From Duganella dendranthematis (GTDB taxonomy: Bacteria > Pseudomonadota > Gammaproteobacteria > Burkholderiales > Burkholderiaceae_D): DNA of 64,000 nt. The stretch's first letter is position 1, and every line of letters begins with the position of its first letter. Both the position numbers and the translations under genes were made by a program. Where the stretch lies: NCBI RefSeq assembly GCF_012849375.1, contig NZ_CP051684.1:620001-684000 (forward strand), given 5' to 3'. Of this stretch, positions 8,623-15,742 are shown piece by piece. The notes under the pieces were generated by a model. It was given only the letters and a program-made list of their open reading frames with translations, made no database searches and had not been told where the DNA came from.

Positions 8623-9078
8623 GTGGCTGATGTAGTAACCGATTTCTCCGCGCCGATGACCAGCGGCCAGACCTTCCAGTTGTCCGGCCGCCCGGCGCGT
8701 TATACCGTGCTGTTCTTCTACCCCAAGGACAACACCCCAGGCTGCACCACCGAAAACATGGCCTTCCGCGACCTGTACGAGCAATTCCAGGCGGCCGAGA
8801 CCGAAATCTACGGCATCAGCCGCGACTCGCTGCGTTCGCACGAAGGCTTTCGCGCCAAGCTGGGCCTGCCGTTTGAACTGATTTCCGACCCGGAAGAAAA
8901 AGTCTGCGAACAGTTCGGTGTCATGAAGATGAAGCAAATGTACGGTAAGACTGTCCGGGGCATCGAACGCAGCACGTTTGTGATTGACGCTACTGGTCAA
9001 TTGGTGAAAGAATGGAGAGGCGTGAAGGTAGCGGGTCACGTCGATGAAGTGCTGGAATTTGTCACGCGCCAGGCTTAA
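8623..9078 (+). CDS. bcp: Thioredoxin-dependent peroxiredoxin, Bcp/PrxQ type
   Basis: A 151-residue peroxiredoxin that reduces hydroperoxides. The peroxidatic motif YPKDNTPGCTTEN is present with Cys41. The second cysteine found in E. coli Bcp five residues later is absent; the only other cysteine is about residue 95 (KVCEQFG). It is therefore probably a 1-Cys type or uses that distant residue. The start is GTG 8623 with a good AGGAG upstream. It lies 18 bases after arnD, so it may be co-transcribed with the end of the arn operon, although its function is unrelated. Confidence 0.93.
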   Translation: MADVVTDFSAPMTSGQTFQLSGRPARYTVLFFYPKDNTPGCTTENMAFRDLYEQFQAAETEIYGISRDSLRSHEGFRAKLGLPFELISDPEEKVCEQFGVMKMKQMYGKTVRGIERSTFVIDATGQLVKEWRGVKVAGHVDEVLEFVTRQA

Positions 9079-9177
9079 GTTGTAGGGATGCGTTGCAGCT
9101 TCCAGTTTGCTCAACCGTAGCAGAACCGAGCGTATCCAGTTATTTTGAGTCAGCACTGTAATTCTTCCCACCCTACA

Positions 9178-9197
9178 TGGTGGCCAGCCGGCCACCA
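9178..9197. other. Perfect inverted repeat in bcp-phoH intergenic region
   Basis: In the 247-base gap between bcp and the PhoH gene, TGGTGGCC-AGCC-GGCCACCA forms an eight-base-pair stem with a four-base loop. No T-run follows, so it is not a standard terminator. It could be a weak terminator for bcp or part of the phoH leader. I see nothing else that is gene-like in this gap. Confidence 0.4.
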
Positions 9198-9325
9198 CGC
9201 GGTACTTTCACCGGGCGCCCTGCGTGCCCGTCGGCAGTCTCCTTTTCCCTTTTACCCAGCATCCACCCCATCGGGACGACTCCCTGTGGGCGGATTCCTC
9301 CAGATATCTTTCGATTGAGATCCTG

Positions 9326-11167
9326 ATGCCACTGCCAAAAATACCAAGTAAGCCAGCGACTATACTGTTGGCAAAAGATTACCCCAAGGGCACCGGCCCA
9401 CGCAATGTTGCTGCCCCTGCCCTCGCGGCAGTTGCCGACATCGCACCCGAGCCAGCACCAGCGCCGAAGAAAGCGGCGACCGTCAAAGCCGTTCCCGTAG
9501 CAAAAAAACCGGTGGTCGCCAAAGCGCCCGCCGCCGTTGCAACACCGGCGCCTGCGCCTGCCAAATCCAAAGCCGTGGCCGCCGTGCTGAAAGCCGCACC
9601 GGCCGTGTTGAAAGCGGCGGCCGACGCCGTCGAAGCCAAGGGCAAGCCGTCGCCGCGCGGCAAGGTCACGCCGATCACCAACGAAGCGCCGCATCCGGCC
9701 AAGCACAAGGCCAATGAGGTGGCGATCAAGTCGTCCACCAGCCGCAATGCCGACCAGACCGGCGCCACCAAGATGTTCGTGCTCGACACCAACGTGCTGA
9801 TGCACGATCCATCGTCGCTGTTCCGCTTTGAAGAGCACGACGTCTACCTGCCGATGATGACGCTGGAAGAGCTGGACAACCACAAGAAAGGCATGACCGA
9901 GGTGGCGCGCAATGCACGCCAGGTCTCGCGCACGCTGGACGCGCTGGTCTCCAACACCGACGACGACGCCATCGAAAACGGCATCCCGCTGTCCAAGCTG
10001 GGCAACAAGGACGCCAAGGGCCGCCTGTACTTCCAGACCCGCCTGCAGACGGCGGAACTGCCGGTCGGCCTGCCGTCGGGCAAAGCCGACAACCAGATCC
10101 TGTCGGTGGTGCGTTCGCTGGAATCGGAACAGGAAGGCCGCGCCATCGTGCTGGTGTCGAAAGACATCAACATGCGCATCAAGGCGCGCGCACTGGGCCT
10201 GCCGGCGGAAGACTACTTCAACGACCACGTGCTGGAAGATACCGACCTGCTGTACTCGGGCATCCTGCAACTGCCGGAAGACTTCTGGAACAAGCACGCC
10301 AAGGACCTGGAGTCGTGGCAGGAGAACAAGAGCGGCCAGAGCGCTACCTTCTACCGCGTGACCGGCCCGTTCGTGCCGTCGATGCTGGTCAACCAGTTCG
10401 TGTTCCTGGAGCCGAAGAATGGCGAAGCGCCGTTCTATGGTCAGGTCAAGCAGATCAACGGCAAAACCGCCGTGCTGCAAACCCTGCGCGACTTCAGCCA
10501 TAACAAGAACAATGTGTGGGGCGTGACCGCGCGCAACCGCGAGCAGAACTTCGCACTCAACCTGCTGATGAATCCGGAATGCGACTTCGTCACACTGCTG
10601 GGCCAGGCCGGTACGGGTAAAACCCTGCTGGCGCTGGCGGCCGGCCTGGCGCAAGTGCTGGAAACCAAGCTCTACAACGAAATCATCGTCACCCGCGTGA
10701 CGGTGCCGGTCGGCGAAGACATCGGTTTCCTGCCGGGCACCGAGGAAGAGAAAATGTCGCCGTGGATGGGCGCGTTTGACGACAACCTGGAAGTGCTCAA
10801 CAAGTCCGATTCGGATGGCGGCGAGTGGGGCCGCGCGGCAACGCAAGACCTGATCCGTTCGCGCATCAAAATCAAGTCGCTGAACTTCATGCGTGGCCGT
10901 ACCTTCGTCAACAAGTTCCTGATCATCGACGAAGCGCAGAACTTGACGCCGAAACAGGTCAAGACGCTGGTGACGCGTGCCGGTCCGGGCACCAAGATTA
11001 TCTGCCTGGGCAATATCGCGCAGATCGACACGCCATACCTGACCGAAGGGTCGAGCGGCCTGACGTATGTGGTGGATCGCTTCAAGGGCTGGTCGCACAG
11101 CGGTCATGTGACGCTGGCGCGCGGCGAACGTTCGCGCCTGGCCGATCACGCCAGCGAAGTTCTGTAA
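9326..11167 (+). CDS. PIN domain-PhoH family ATPase (PhoH2-like)
   Basis: A 613-residue protein. An N-terminal Ala/Pro/Lys-rich, probably disordered extension of about 150 residues is followed by a PIN ribonuclease-like domain (KMFVLDTNVLMHDPSSLF, LEELDNHKKG, acidic residues) and a C-terminal PhoH ATPase domain with Walker A GQAGTGKT and Walker B LIIDEAQN. PIN-PhoH proteins are described as ATP-dependent RNA unwinding/cleaving enzymes. The ATG at 9326 is chosen because it has a GAGA upstream and starts MPLPKIPSK; the frame is open back to 9224 but that part is not protein-like. It is followed by a strong terminator. Confidence 0.93.
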   Translation: MPLPKIPSKPATILLAKDYPKGTGPRNVAAPALAAVADIAPEPAPAPKKAATVKAVPVAKKPVVAKAPAAVATPAPAPAKSKAVAAVLKAAPAVLKAAADAVEAKGKPSPRGKVTPITNEAPHPAKHKANEVAIKSSTSRNADQTGATKMFVLDTNVLMHDPSSLFRFEEHDVYLPMMTLEELDNHKKGMTEVARNARQVSRTLDALVSNTDDDAIENGIPLSKLGNKDAKGRLYFQTRLQTAELPVGLPSGKADNQILSVVRSLESEQEGRAIVLVSKDINMRIKARALGLPAEDYFNDHVLEDTDLLYSGILQLPEDFWNKHAKDLESWQENKSGQSATFYRVTGPFVPSMLVNQFVFLEPKNGEAPFYGQVKQINGKTAVLQTLRDFSHNKNNVWGVTARNREQNFALNLLMNPECDFVTLLGQAGTGKTLLALAAGLAQVLETKLYNEIIVTRVTVPVGEDIGFLPGTEEEKMSPWMGAFDDNLEVLNKSDSDGGEWGRAATQDLIRSRIKIKSLNFMRGRTFVNKFLIIDEAQNLTPKQVKTLVTRAGPGTKIICLGNIAQIDTPYLTEGSSGLTYVVDRFKGWSHSGHVTLARGERSRLADHASEVL

Positions 11168-11193
11168 TGGTATAAATCGTTTAGTTCGATCCC

Positions 11194-11237
11194 CTCAGCC
11201 CCGGCCGCAGCAATGCCGGCGGGGCTGAGTTTTTTTT
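11194..11237 (+). terminator. Rho-independent terminator of the PhoH gene
   Basis: The stem CTCAGCCCCG (11194-11203) pairs with CGGGGCTGAG (11220-11229) and is followed by eight T. It sits 26 bases after the PhoH stop. The convergent PEP-CTERM gene ends inside the T-run, and the stem could also terminate it from the other side, although without a T-run on that strand. Confidence 0.9.
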
Positions 11238-11880
11238 ACGCCTGCTTTTTCTCGCGGCGACGGCGGGCAATGGCGCCGACCACGCCCAGGCCGCCCAGCA
11301 TCATGGCGTAGGTTTCCGGCTCAGGCACAGGCGCCATCTGCAGGGTGCTGGCGCTGAAGCTCTGGAACGCGGCGCCGTTGGCCGAATACTGCACCTGCTG
11401 GCCGCCGTCGCAGCAGCCTTCCAGGCCGTAGATCGTCAGCGTGTGATTGCCGGCCGTCAGCGCCTTGTTGCTGACGCTGAACACCGAATTGGTGTTGGCG
11501 TAATCATGCGCCCACCACATGTCGGTGGTTTTCAGATCGACCGCCTGGCCGTCCAGGAACACCGCGCCGCCGTTGCCGAAGTCGACGCCGGCACGGAACG
11601 AATAGGTGCCGGACGCGCTGAGGCCAAAGTTGATGGTCGACTTGAAGGCGATATTGGTGGCGCCGGCGCCGAACAGCGACTGGTTGGAGACGATATCGTA
11701 GTTGTTCAGTACGGTTGAATGCGACGAATTGGCAACAGCGGCGTCGACGATATCGCGGTAGGCGTTGGCGGTGGTTTGCGCACCGGCGCTCGACGTACCG
11801 GTTTGGAAAGTGATGACAGCAGCGTCTGCGCTACCGTAGGCGAGTGCAACGGCGAGTGCGGCGAGTTTGGCGTATTTCAT
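11236..11880 (-). CDS. PEP-CTERM sorting domain protein
   Basis: A 214-residue exported protein. It has an N-terminal signal peptide (MKYAKLAALAVALAYGSADA) and the classical C-terminal sorting signal: VPEPETYAMM, a hydrophobic segment GGLGVVGAIA and an RRRREKK tail, recognised by exosortase for processing at the envelope. The middle part is beta-rich with GNHTLTIYGLEGCCDGGQQ; the CCDGG motif recurs in a subgroup of PEP-CTERM proteins, possibly PA14-like. Function is unknown; PEP-CTERM proteins are linked with exopolysaccharide and biofilm. No exosortase lies in this window. Confidence 0.88.
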   Translation of the reverse strand: MKYAKLAALAVALAYGSADAAVITFQTGTSSAGAQTTANAYRDIVDAAVANSSHSTVLNNYDIVSNQSLFGAGATNIAFKSTINFGLSASGTYSFRAGVDFGNGGAVFLDGQAVDLKTTDMWWAHDYANTNSVFSVSNKALTAGNHTLTIYGLEGCCDGGQQVQYSANGAAFQSFSASTLQMAPVPEPETYAMMLGGLGVVGAIARRRREKKQA

Positions 11881-12164
11881 GATGGTCCCTGTAGGTAAAT
11901 GGTTGAAAAGCGGTGAGGCTTAACCAGGTACGGGGGTGTGGGACCTTGGCGAAAGAGTGCTTCTATTGTGCACTTTTAAATTCTTTAATGCATGACTCGA
12001 ATGTTATCTGAGGCAACAGGCGATGTCAATCGCTCAAAAACCACGAATAGCGGAGTAAACACACGTCTGAAAAAGTGCTTGAAACCGTCGGCATCCTGTA
12101 TGACACTAAGAATCCAAGTTATTGATTTTGCCCGGATTTCGCGCCCTAGCAGAGGTCAGACATC

Positions 12165-12452
12165 ATGGACATTCCTATCCTGATCCAGAAAACCATCGGC
12201 GCCAAAAAATATGGCGTGACGGTGCCGGACATTCCCGGCTGCGTCACCACGGGCGACACGGTGGGCACCGCCATGAGCAACGCCACCAAGGCCATCTATG
12301 GCCACGTGGGCCAGTTGGTGGAGCAAGGCAAAGCCTTCGAAATCCGGCCGTCGGAAGTGGAAACCCTGTCGCAGGAACCGGACTACGCAGGCGGCATCTG
12401 GGCCCTGGTCAGCCTCGACCTGGCCCGCCTGGACGACCCGCCGCAGGATTAA
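12165..12452 (+). CDS. HicB-like protein (orphan antitoxin-type)
   Basis: A 95-residue protein with the HicB partial RNase-H-like fold: IPILIQKTIGAKKYGVTVPDIPGC followed by TTGDTVGTAMSNATKAI. HicB is the antitoxin of HicA mRNA interferases. No HicA-like gene (about 60 residues, dsRBD fold) is seen upstream or downstream, and no C-terminal ribbon-helix-helix or HTH DNA-binding domain is evident. It starts at ATG 12165 with a GAGG upstream. The 284-base region before it holds no recognisable gene. It may be a domesticated regulator or a relic. Confidence 0.75.
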   Translation: MDIPILIQKTIGAKKYGVTVPDIPGCVTTGDTVGTAMSNATKAIYGHVGQLVEQGKAFEIRPSEVETLSQEPDYAGGIWALVSLDLARLDDPPQD

Positions 12453-12988
12453 TCAGGCGCCTTCACTTCCGCCATGGCCTCGGCCAGCGAGGGGACGTGG
12501 AAGGCGGCGCGTTCGGCGTCGGTGACGGCGTTGGGATCGACTGGGTAGAGCGTGCGCACGCCCTCTTTGGACACCTGATACTGCGTGCCATACCACTGCG
12601 GTAATTTCTTCCACATCAGATAGCGGTCCCATGACGCGGCGAAGAGCCACTTGGGCGCTGGATGTTCCGGCTCCAGCTTGGACGCGATGGTGGCAAACGC
12701 TTGCGCCAGCCGGATATCTTCCGGCCCCTCGCCATGCTGATAAATCATGCCGGCAAAGTAAAAATCTTCCGCCGTCCGGATCTCGCCATGCGCCAGCATC
12801 TCGGACACCCGCTGGCGCCGCTGCGCATCCTTGGCGTTGACTACCGTCCAGTCGATCTTATCCGGCTCCCGGTCCGCCGCGTCCGCCCGGTTCATCGCCC
12901 GCAACTCCGGATTGGATTGCAGGTCAGTCGCAGCGCAAGCGCCACACCACATCGCCATCATGGCGAACAACAGCGTTTTTTTCATCAT
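12449..12988 (-). CDS. Exported hypothetical protein with YGTQ motif
   Basis: A 179-residue protein with an N-terminal signal peptide (MMKKTLLFAMMAMWCGACA). The mature part contains DFYFAGMIYQHGEGPEDIRLAQAFA, LFAASWDRYLMWKKLPQWYGTQY. The helical repeat-like layout and the PQWYGTQ motif are reminiscent of DUF6624-type proteins, but I cannot confirm the family. It is convergent with the HicB-like gene and overlaps its stop by four bases. Function unknown. Confidence 0.7.
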   Translation of the reverse strand: MMKKTLLFAMMAMWCGACAATDLQSNPELRAMNRADAADREPDKIDWTVVNAKDAQRRQRVSEMLAHGEIRTAEDFYFAGMIYQHGEGPEDIRLAQAFATIASKLEPEHPAPKWLFAASWDRYLMWKKLPQWYGTQYQVSKEGVRTLYPVDPNAVTDAERAAFHVPSLAEAMAEVKAPD

Positions 12989-13040
12989 TCCTTCTCAAGT
13001 GTTTGTAGCAGACGACATGCCGCCGCAAGCATGAGCGCTC

Positions 13041-13805
13041 TCATCGGCTACGCACCTTCCGCCACAGCCTGCGTCCCAGCCACACAGCCACGGCCAGCGC
13101 AAACAACCATGGCAGCATATACGCCAGCCCTGTAACCAGCCCGGCAATGCCGCTGGACAGGTTGCCGCCAAAAGCGACCAGCGCATCGCGGATCGGCGTC
13201 CAGAACGACTGCTGATGGCGTGAGTAAATCGTGATCGTGAGGATGTCGAGATTGATGCGGTCCATCAGATGCGCATTCTCGCCGGCGGCGGTTTCCAGAT
13301 CCGACTGCACGCTGGCCTGCTCCTTCGCCAGCTTGATCAGGGCGTCGGCATCCAGGCCGGGCCGGCGATTCAGTTCGCTCAGCTTTTGCTGATATGCGCG
13401 CAGCATCTCCAGCCGCTTGACATTGTCGGCGACCGGCCGCGCGAGGTCTTCGACGCGGGTGTCCTGCCGCGCCAGTTCGCCACCGGCGGCGGCCAGCGCC
13501 AGCAGCTTGTTGATCCCTGGCGCTTTCGCGCGCAGACGGATATTCGCGCTGTCGTAACGTCCCGCCTCCAGCGAGGAATTCAGCACGGTGCAGTGATTAT
13601 CGCGATCTGCTTCGCACGCGGCCACCAGTTGCCGGAACAGGGGCTTAACCTTGCCTTCGGCGGCGTCAATGGTAATGCCGTGTTCATACGCCAGAAACTT
13701 GTCGCGCGCGTCGGCCGGCGACACGGCCTTTGAACCAGCCGGCGTCACCTTGCTGCTACAGGCTGCCAGCAAGAGCGCGCATAGTACCAACAGAAGTCTG
13801 TTCAT
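13041..13805 (-). CDS. DUF4349-type lipoprotein
   Basis: A 254-residue protein with a lipobox (LLLAACSS, Cys near residue 16), a periplasmic region with a coiled-coil stretch (DNVKRLEMLRAYQQKLSELN) and ERINLDILTITIYS-like beta segment, and one C-terminal membrane helix (YMLPWLFALAVAVWLGRRLW) ending in basic residues. This is the layout of DUF4349 proteins, whose function is unknown. It stands alone, with 52 bases to the downstream hypothetical gene, and may be co-transcribed with it. Confidence 0.75.
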   Translation of the reverse strand: MNRLLLVLCALLLAACSSKVTPAGSKAVSPADARDKFLAYEHGITIDAAEGKVKPLFRQLVAACEADRDNHCTVLNSSLEAGRYDSANIRLRAKAPGINKLLALAAAGGELARQDTRVEDLARPVADNVKRLEMLRAYQQKLSELNRRPGLDADALIKLAKEQASVQSDLETAAGENAHLMDRINLDILTITIYSRHQQSFWTPIRDALVAFGGNLSSGIAGLVTGLAYMLPWLFALAVAVWLGRRLWRKVRSR

Positions 13806-13863
13806 CAGTCATCAAGGCGAGTTAAGCATTTGGCAATCATACACCGCCCTGATCGCCGCCGCA

Positions 13864-14289
13864 CTAGCCGACGCGCAGCAGCGCTTCGCGCACCAGCTTG
13901 TATTCTTCCAGCCGCGCGTAGTCGTCGGCGGTGGGGTTGGCGATGCGGCTTAGGTCCATGTTCTCGGCGTTGTCCGACAGCTTGACCACGCGCGCGATGG
14001 GATTGGCGGCGGCGCGCTCGGCTGCCTGCATGCGCGACTCGTTTGGACGCTTGGTTAGCGCCGCCACCGCCGCGATGACCTCGGGCGCAAAGCCTTCCGC
14101 CGCCAGCGTGTCCAGTGTTACATCGGTATCTTCGACCACATCATGCAGCACCGCCGCCGTGCGCTCATGCTCGGTGGTGACGCGCAGCATCACGCGCAAC
14201 GGATGCAGGATATACGGCTGCCCCGCTTTGTCCACCTGCCCCGCGTGCGCCGCTGCGGCGATCGCAATCGCCCGCTCCAAAGTTGCCAT
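13864..14289 (-). CDS. HD-domain phosphohydrolase (short RelA/SpoT hydrolase-like)
   Basis: A 141-residue single-domain HD protein. The metal-binding residues of the HD superfamily are visible: AAHAGQVDKAGQPYILHPLRVM, TAAVLHDVVEDTDVTLD and VVKLSDNAENMD. This arrangement resembles the hydrolase domain of SpoT and small alarmone hydrolases (Mesh1-like), so (p)ppGpp or a related nucleotide is a possible substrate; this is inference. The start is ATG 14289 with a strong GGAGGG upstream. The frame is open far upstream, but that region is the copZ gene on the other strand. Confidence 0.82.
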   Translation of the reverse strand: MATLERAIAIAAAAHAGQVDKAGQPYILHPLRVMLRVTTEHERTAAVLHDVVEDTDVTLDTLAAEGFAPEVIAAVAALTKRPNESRMQAAERAAANPIARVVKLSDNAENMDLSRIANPTADDYARLEEYKLVREALLRVG

Positions 14290-14311
14290 GCCAACCCTCC
14301 CAAATGAACGC

Positions 14312-14342
14312 TTGACCTTCCCATGGCAGGAAGGATTAAAGT
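14312..14342 (+). promoter_or_regulatory. CueR-type promoter of copZ
   Basis: A MerR-family metal promoter: -35 TTGACC (14312-14317), 19-bp spacer, -10 TAAAGT (14337-14342). The dyad CCTTCC-N7-GGAAGG (14316-14334) spans the spacer. Over-long 19-bp spacing with this dyad is the hallmark of CueR-regulated copper promoters. It lies 32 bases upstream of copZ, and a CueR-like gene is found at 18993. Confidence 0.88.
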
Positions 14343-14373
14343 ACAGGTAATGAAACTGTTTAAGGAGTATGCG

Positions 14374-14574
14374 ATGTACCAGCTGCAAGTAGAAAACATG
14401 AGCTGCGGCCACTGCGTGGGCGCCGTCACCAAGGCCGTGCAAGCCATCGACGCCGGCGCCAAAGTCGAGATCGACCTGACCACCAAATCCGTCAAGATCG
14501 ACAGCAGCACCCCACTCGCCCCGCTGAAATCCGCCATCGCCGACGCCGGCTACCCGGTCACCAGCGCCGCCTGA
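14374..14574 (+). CDS. copZ: Copper chaperone, HMA domain (CopZ-like)
   Basis: A 66-residue single heavy-metal-associated domain with the Cu(I)-binding motif MSCGHC (Cys11, Cys14) and the usual ferredoxin-like core ending in ADAGYPVTSAA. It delivers copper to CopA in the cytoplasm. The ATG at 14374 follows AGGAG by seven bases; upstream in-frame ATGs lie in the promoter. The CueR-type promoter directly upstream links it with the cueR-copA pair 4.4 kb away. It is divergent from the HD hydrolase gene. Confidence 0.92.
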   Translation: MYQLQVENMSCGHCVGAVTKAVQAIDAGAKVEIDLTTKSVKIDSSTPLAPLKSAIADAGYPVTSAA

Positions 14575-14662
14575 TCCCCCGGTGATTGTTATTGGTTCAA
14601 GCCACAAATACAAATACCGCTTGGCCTATGTTGTGCGTCGTCGTTTATAGCGAGGTGGAATC

Positions 14663-15049
14663 ATGAAAACGGTGAAGATTGAAGTTCGCTCGGCTGCGGA
14701 GGCGATGGACGATGTCATCAGAACTGTGGCATCCGGCTGCCCAATGCCGTACGCCACCTTGACATTCATTTCGCAGGAACTGCTGCTGCAAGTGCTTACC
14801 GAAAAACGCCTCCAGATTCTGCACCAGCTTTGCGGCACGTCGCCGATGCCGGTCAAGGAACTGGCCAGCCGCCTTGATCGCGATGTGAAGGCGGTTCACG
14901 ATGATGTTGATGCGCTCCTGAACGCTGGCGTGGTTGACCGTAAACGCGGCGGCGCGATCAGTTTACCTTACGATGAAATCATCTATCCAGCTCCGGATAG
15001 TGGCGGAAGATGTCGGTCTCGTTATTCGGAATCCGGCGCTTCGAGTTGA
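14663..15049 (+). CDS. HTH protein of the HVO_A0114/TumA antitoxin-like family (orphan)
   Basis: A 128-residue protein. MKTVKIEVRSAAEAMDDVIR, then FISQELLLQVLTEKRLQILHQL, and a winged-helix with MPVKELASRLDRDVKAVHDDVDALLNAGVVDR match the HVO_A0114-type DNA-binding antitoxins. These usually accompany a TumE-like toxin gene just upstream. Here copZ lies upstream and no toxin is present. The family usually ends shortly after the PYDEI beta-strand; the last ~20 residues here (APDSGGRCRSRYSESGASS) are encoded in the overlap with the end of the convergent GST gene (about 70 bases). This suggests a 3' rearrangement. Confidence 0.72.
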   Translation: MKTVKIEVRSAAEAMDDVIRTVASGCPMPYATLTFISQELLLQVLTEKRLQILHQLCGTSPMPVKELASRLDRDVKAVHDDVDALLNAGVVDRKRGGAISLPYDEIIYPAPDSGGRCRSRYSESGASS

Positions 15050-15701
15050 GGTAGGCGGCGACGTTGGAGCGCTGCGCTACTTTGGCGTGCAGAGCAAACA
15101 GGCCGGGATACGATGGCGCCAGTTTCGCCATCGTGTTGGGGAAGGCATACGCCAGCCCGTCCAGCAGCTGGAAGAGCGATAGGTCCACATACGACAGCCG
15201 TGAGCCGACCGCGTAACCGCCACGTCCCGGATTGCGTTCGATGACGCCTTCAAAATAATCTAGGAACTTCGGTATGCGATGTTCGCGAAAATCCCTGGCG
15301 CGCGCCTTGGCTTCCTTCTTCTGGTCCTCGTAGTACGCGCTGGAAGAAATCGGATGATGCGTATCATGCGCCTCGGCGACGATATCGGCGATGGTCAGCT
15401 GTAGCTGATTGGCCCACAAACGCCCGTCCAGCGAACGCGGCGCCAGTCCATGTTTCGCCCCCAAATACAGCAGGATATTGGCGGTCTGCCCGATCAGCAG
15501 TTCGCCTACCTGCAGCACCGGCGGCGCAAACGATGGATGCGCCACCTGCTCGCCATCCAGGCTGGCCGTCAGCGCGGACATACCGCCCTTCTTGCGCGCC
15601 ACATCCACGTACGGCACGCCGGCTTCCTCCAGCGCCAGCCGCACAAATTCACCGCGGCCCTGGAGACCGTCCCAATAATAAAGTTGGTATGGAGTCGTCA
15701 T
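14979..15701 (-). CDS. Glutathione S-transferase family protein
   Basis: A 240-residue GST. The thioredoxin-like N-terminal domain shows YQLYYWDGLQGRGEFVRLALEEAGVPYVDV with a catalytic-type Tyr, then PPVLQVGELLIGQTANILLYLGAKHGL (glutathione-binding cis-Pro and the Ser/Thr region). An all-helical C-terminal domain contains YVDLSLFQLLDGLAYAFP. It resembles sigma/alpha-like bacterial GSTs. Substrate unknown. Its 3' end overlaps the convergent TumA-like gene. Confidence 0.88.
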   Translation of the reverse strand: MTTPYQLYYWDGLQGRGEFVRLALEEAGVPYVDVARKKGGMSALTASLDGEQVAHPSFAPPVLQVGELLIGQTANILLYLGAKHGLAPRSLDGRLWANQLQLTIADIVAEAHDTHHPISSSAYYEDQKKEAKARARDFREHRIPKFLDYFEGVIERNPGRGGYAVGSRLSYVDLSLFQLLDGLAYAFPNTMAKLAPSYPGLFALHAKVAQRSNVAAYLNSKRRIPNNETDIFRHYPELDR

Positions 15702-15704
15702 GCA

Positions 15705-15732
15705 GCCATGGTAGCACCGGCGCCACCATGGC
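15705..15732. other. Inverted repeat between TonB receptor and GST genes
   Basis: GCCATGGT (15705-15712) and ACCATGGC (15725-15732) form a perfect eight-base-pair stem around a GC-rich 12-base loop, just downstream of the receptor gene. No T-run follows on the minus strand, so terminator function is uncertain. Confidence 0.35.
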
Positions 15733-15742
15733 GTAGCCCGAT

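Noticed and set aside
9178..9197. Terminator for bcp
   Set aside because: The stem is perfect but no T-run follows, so it is listed only as an inverted repeat.
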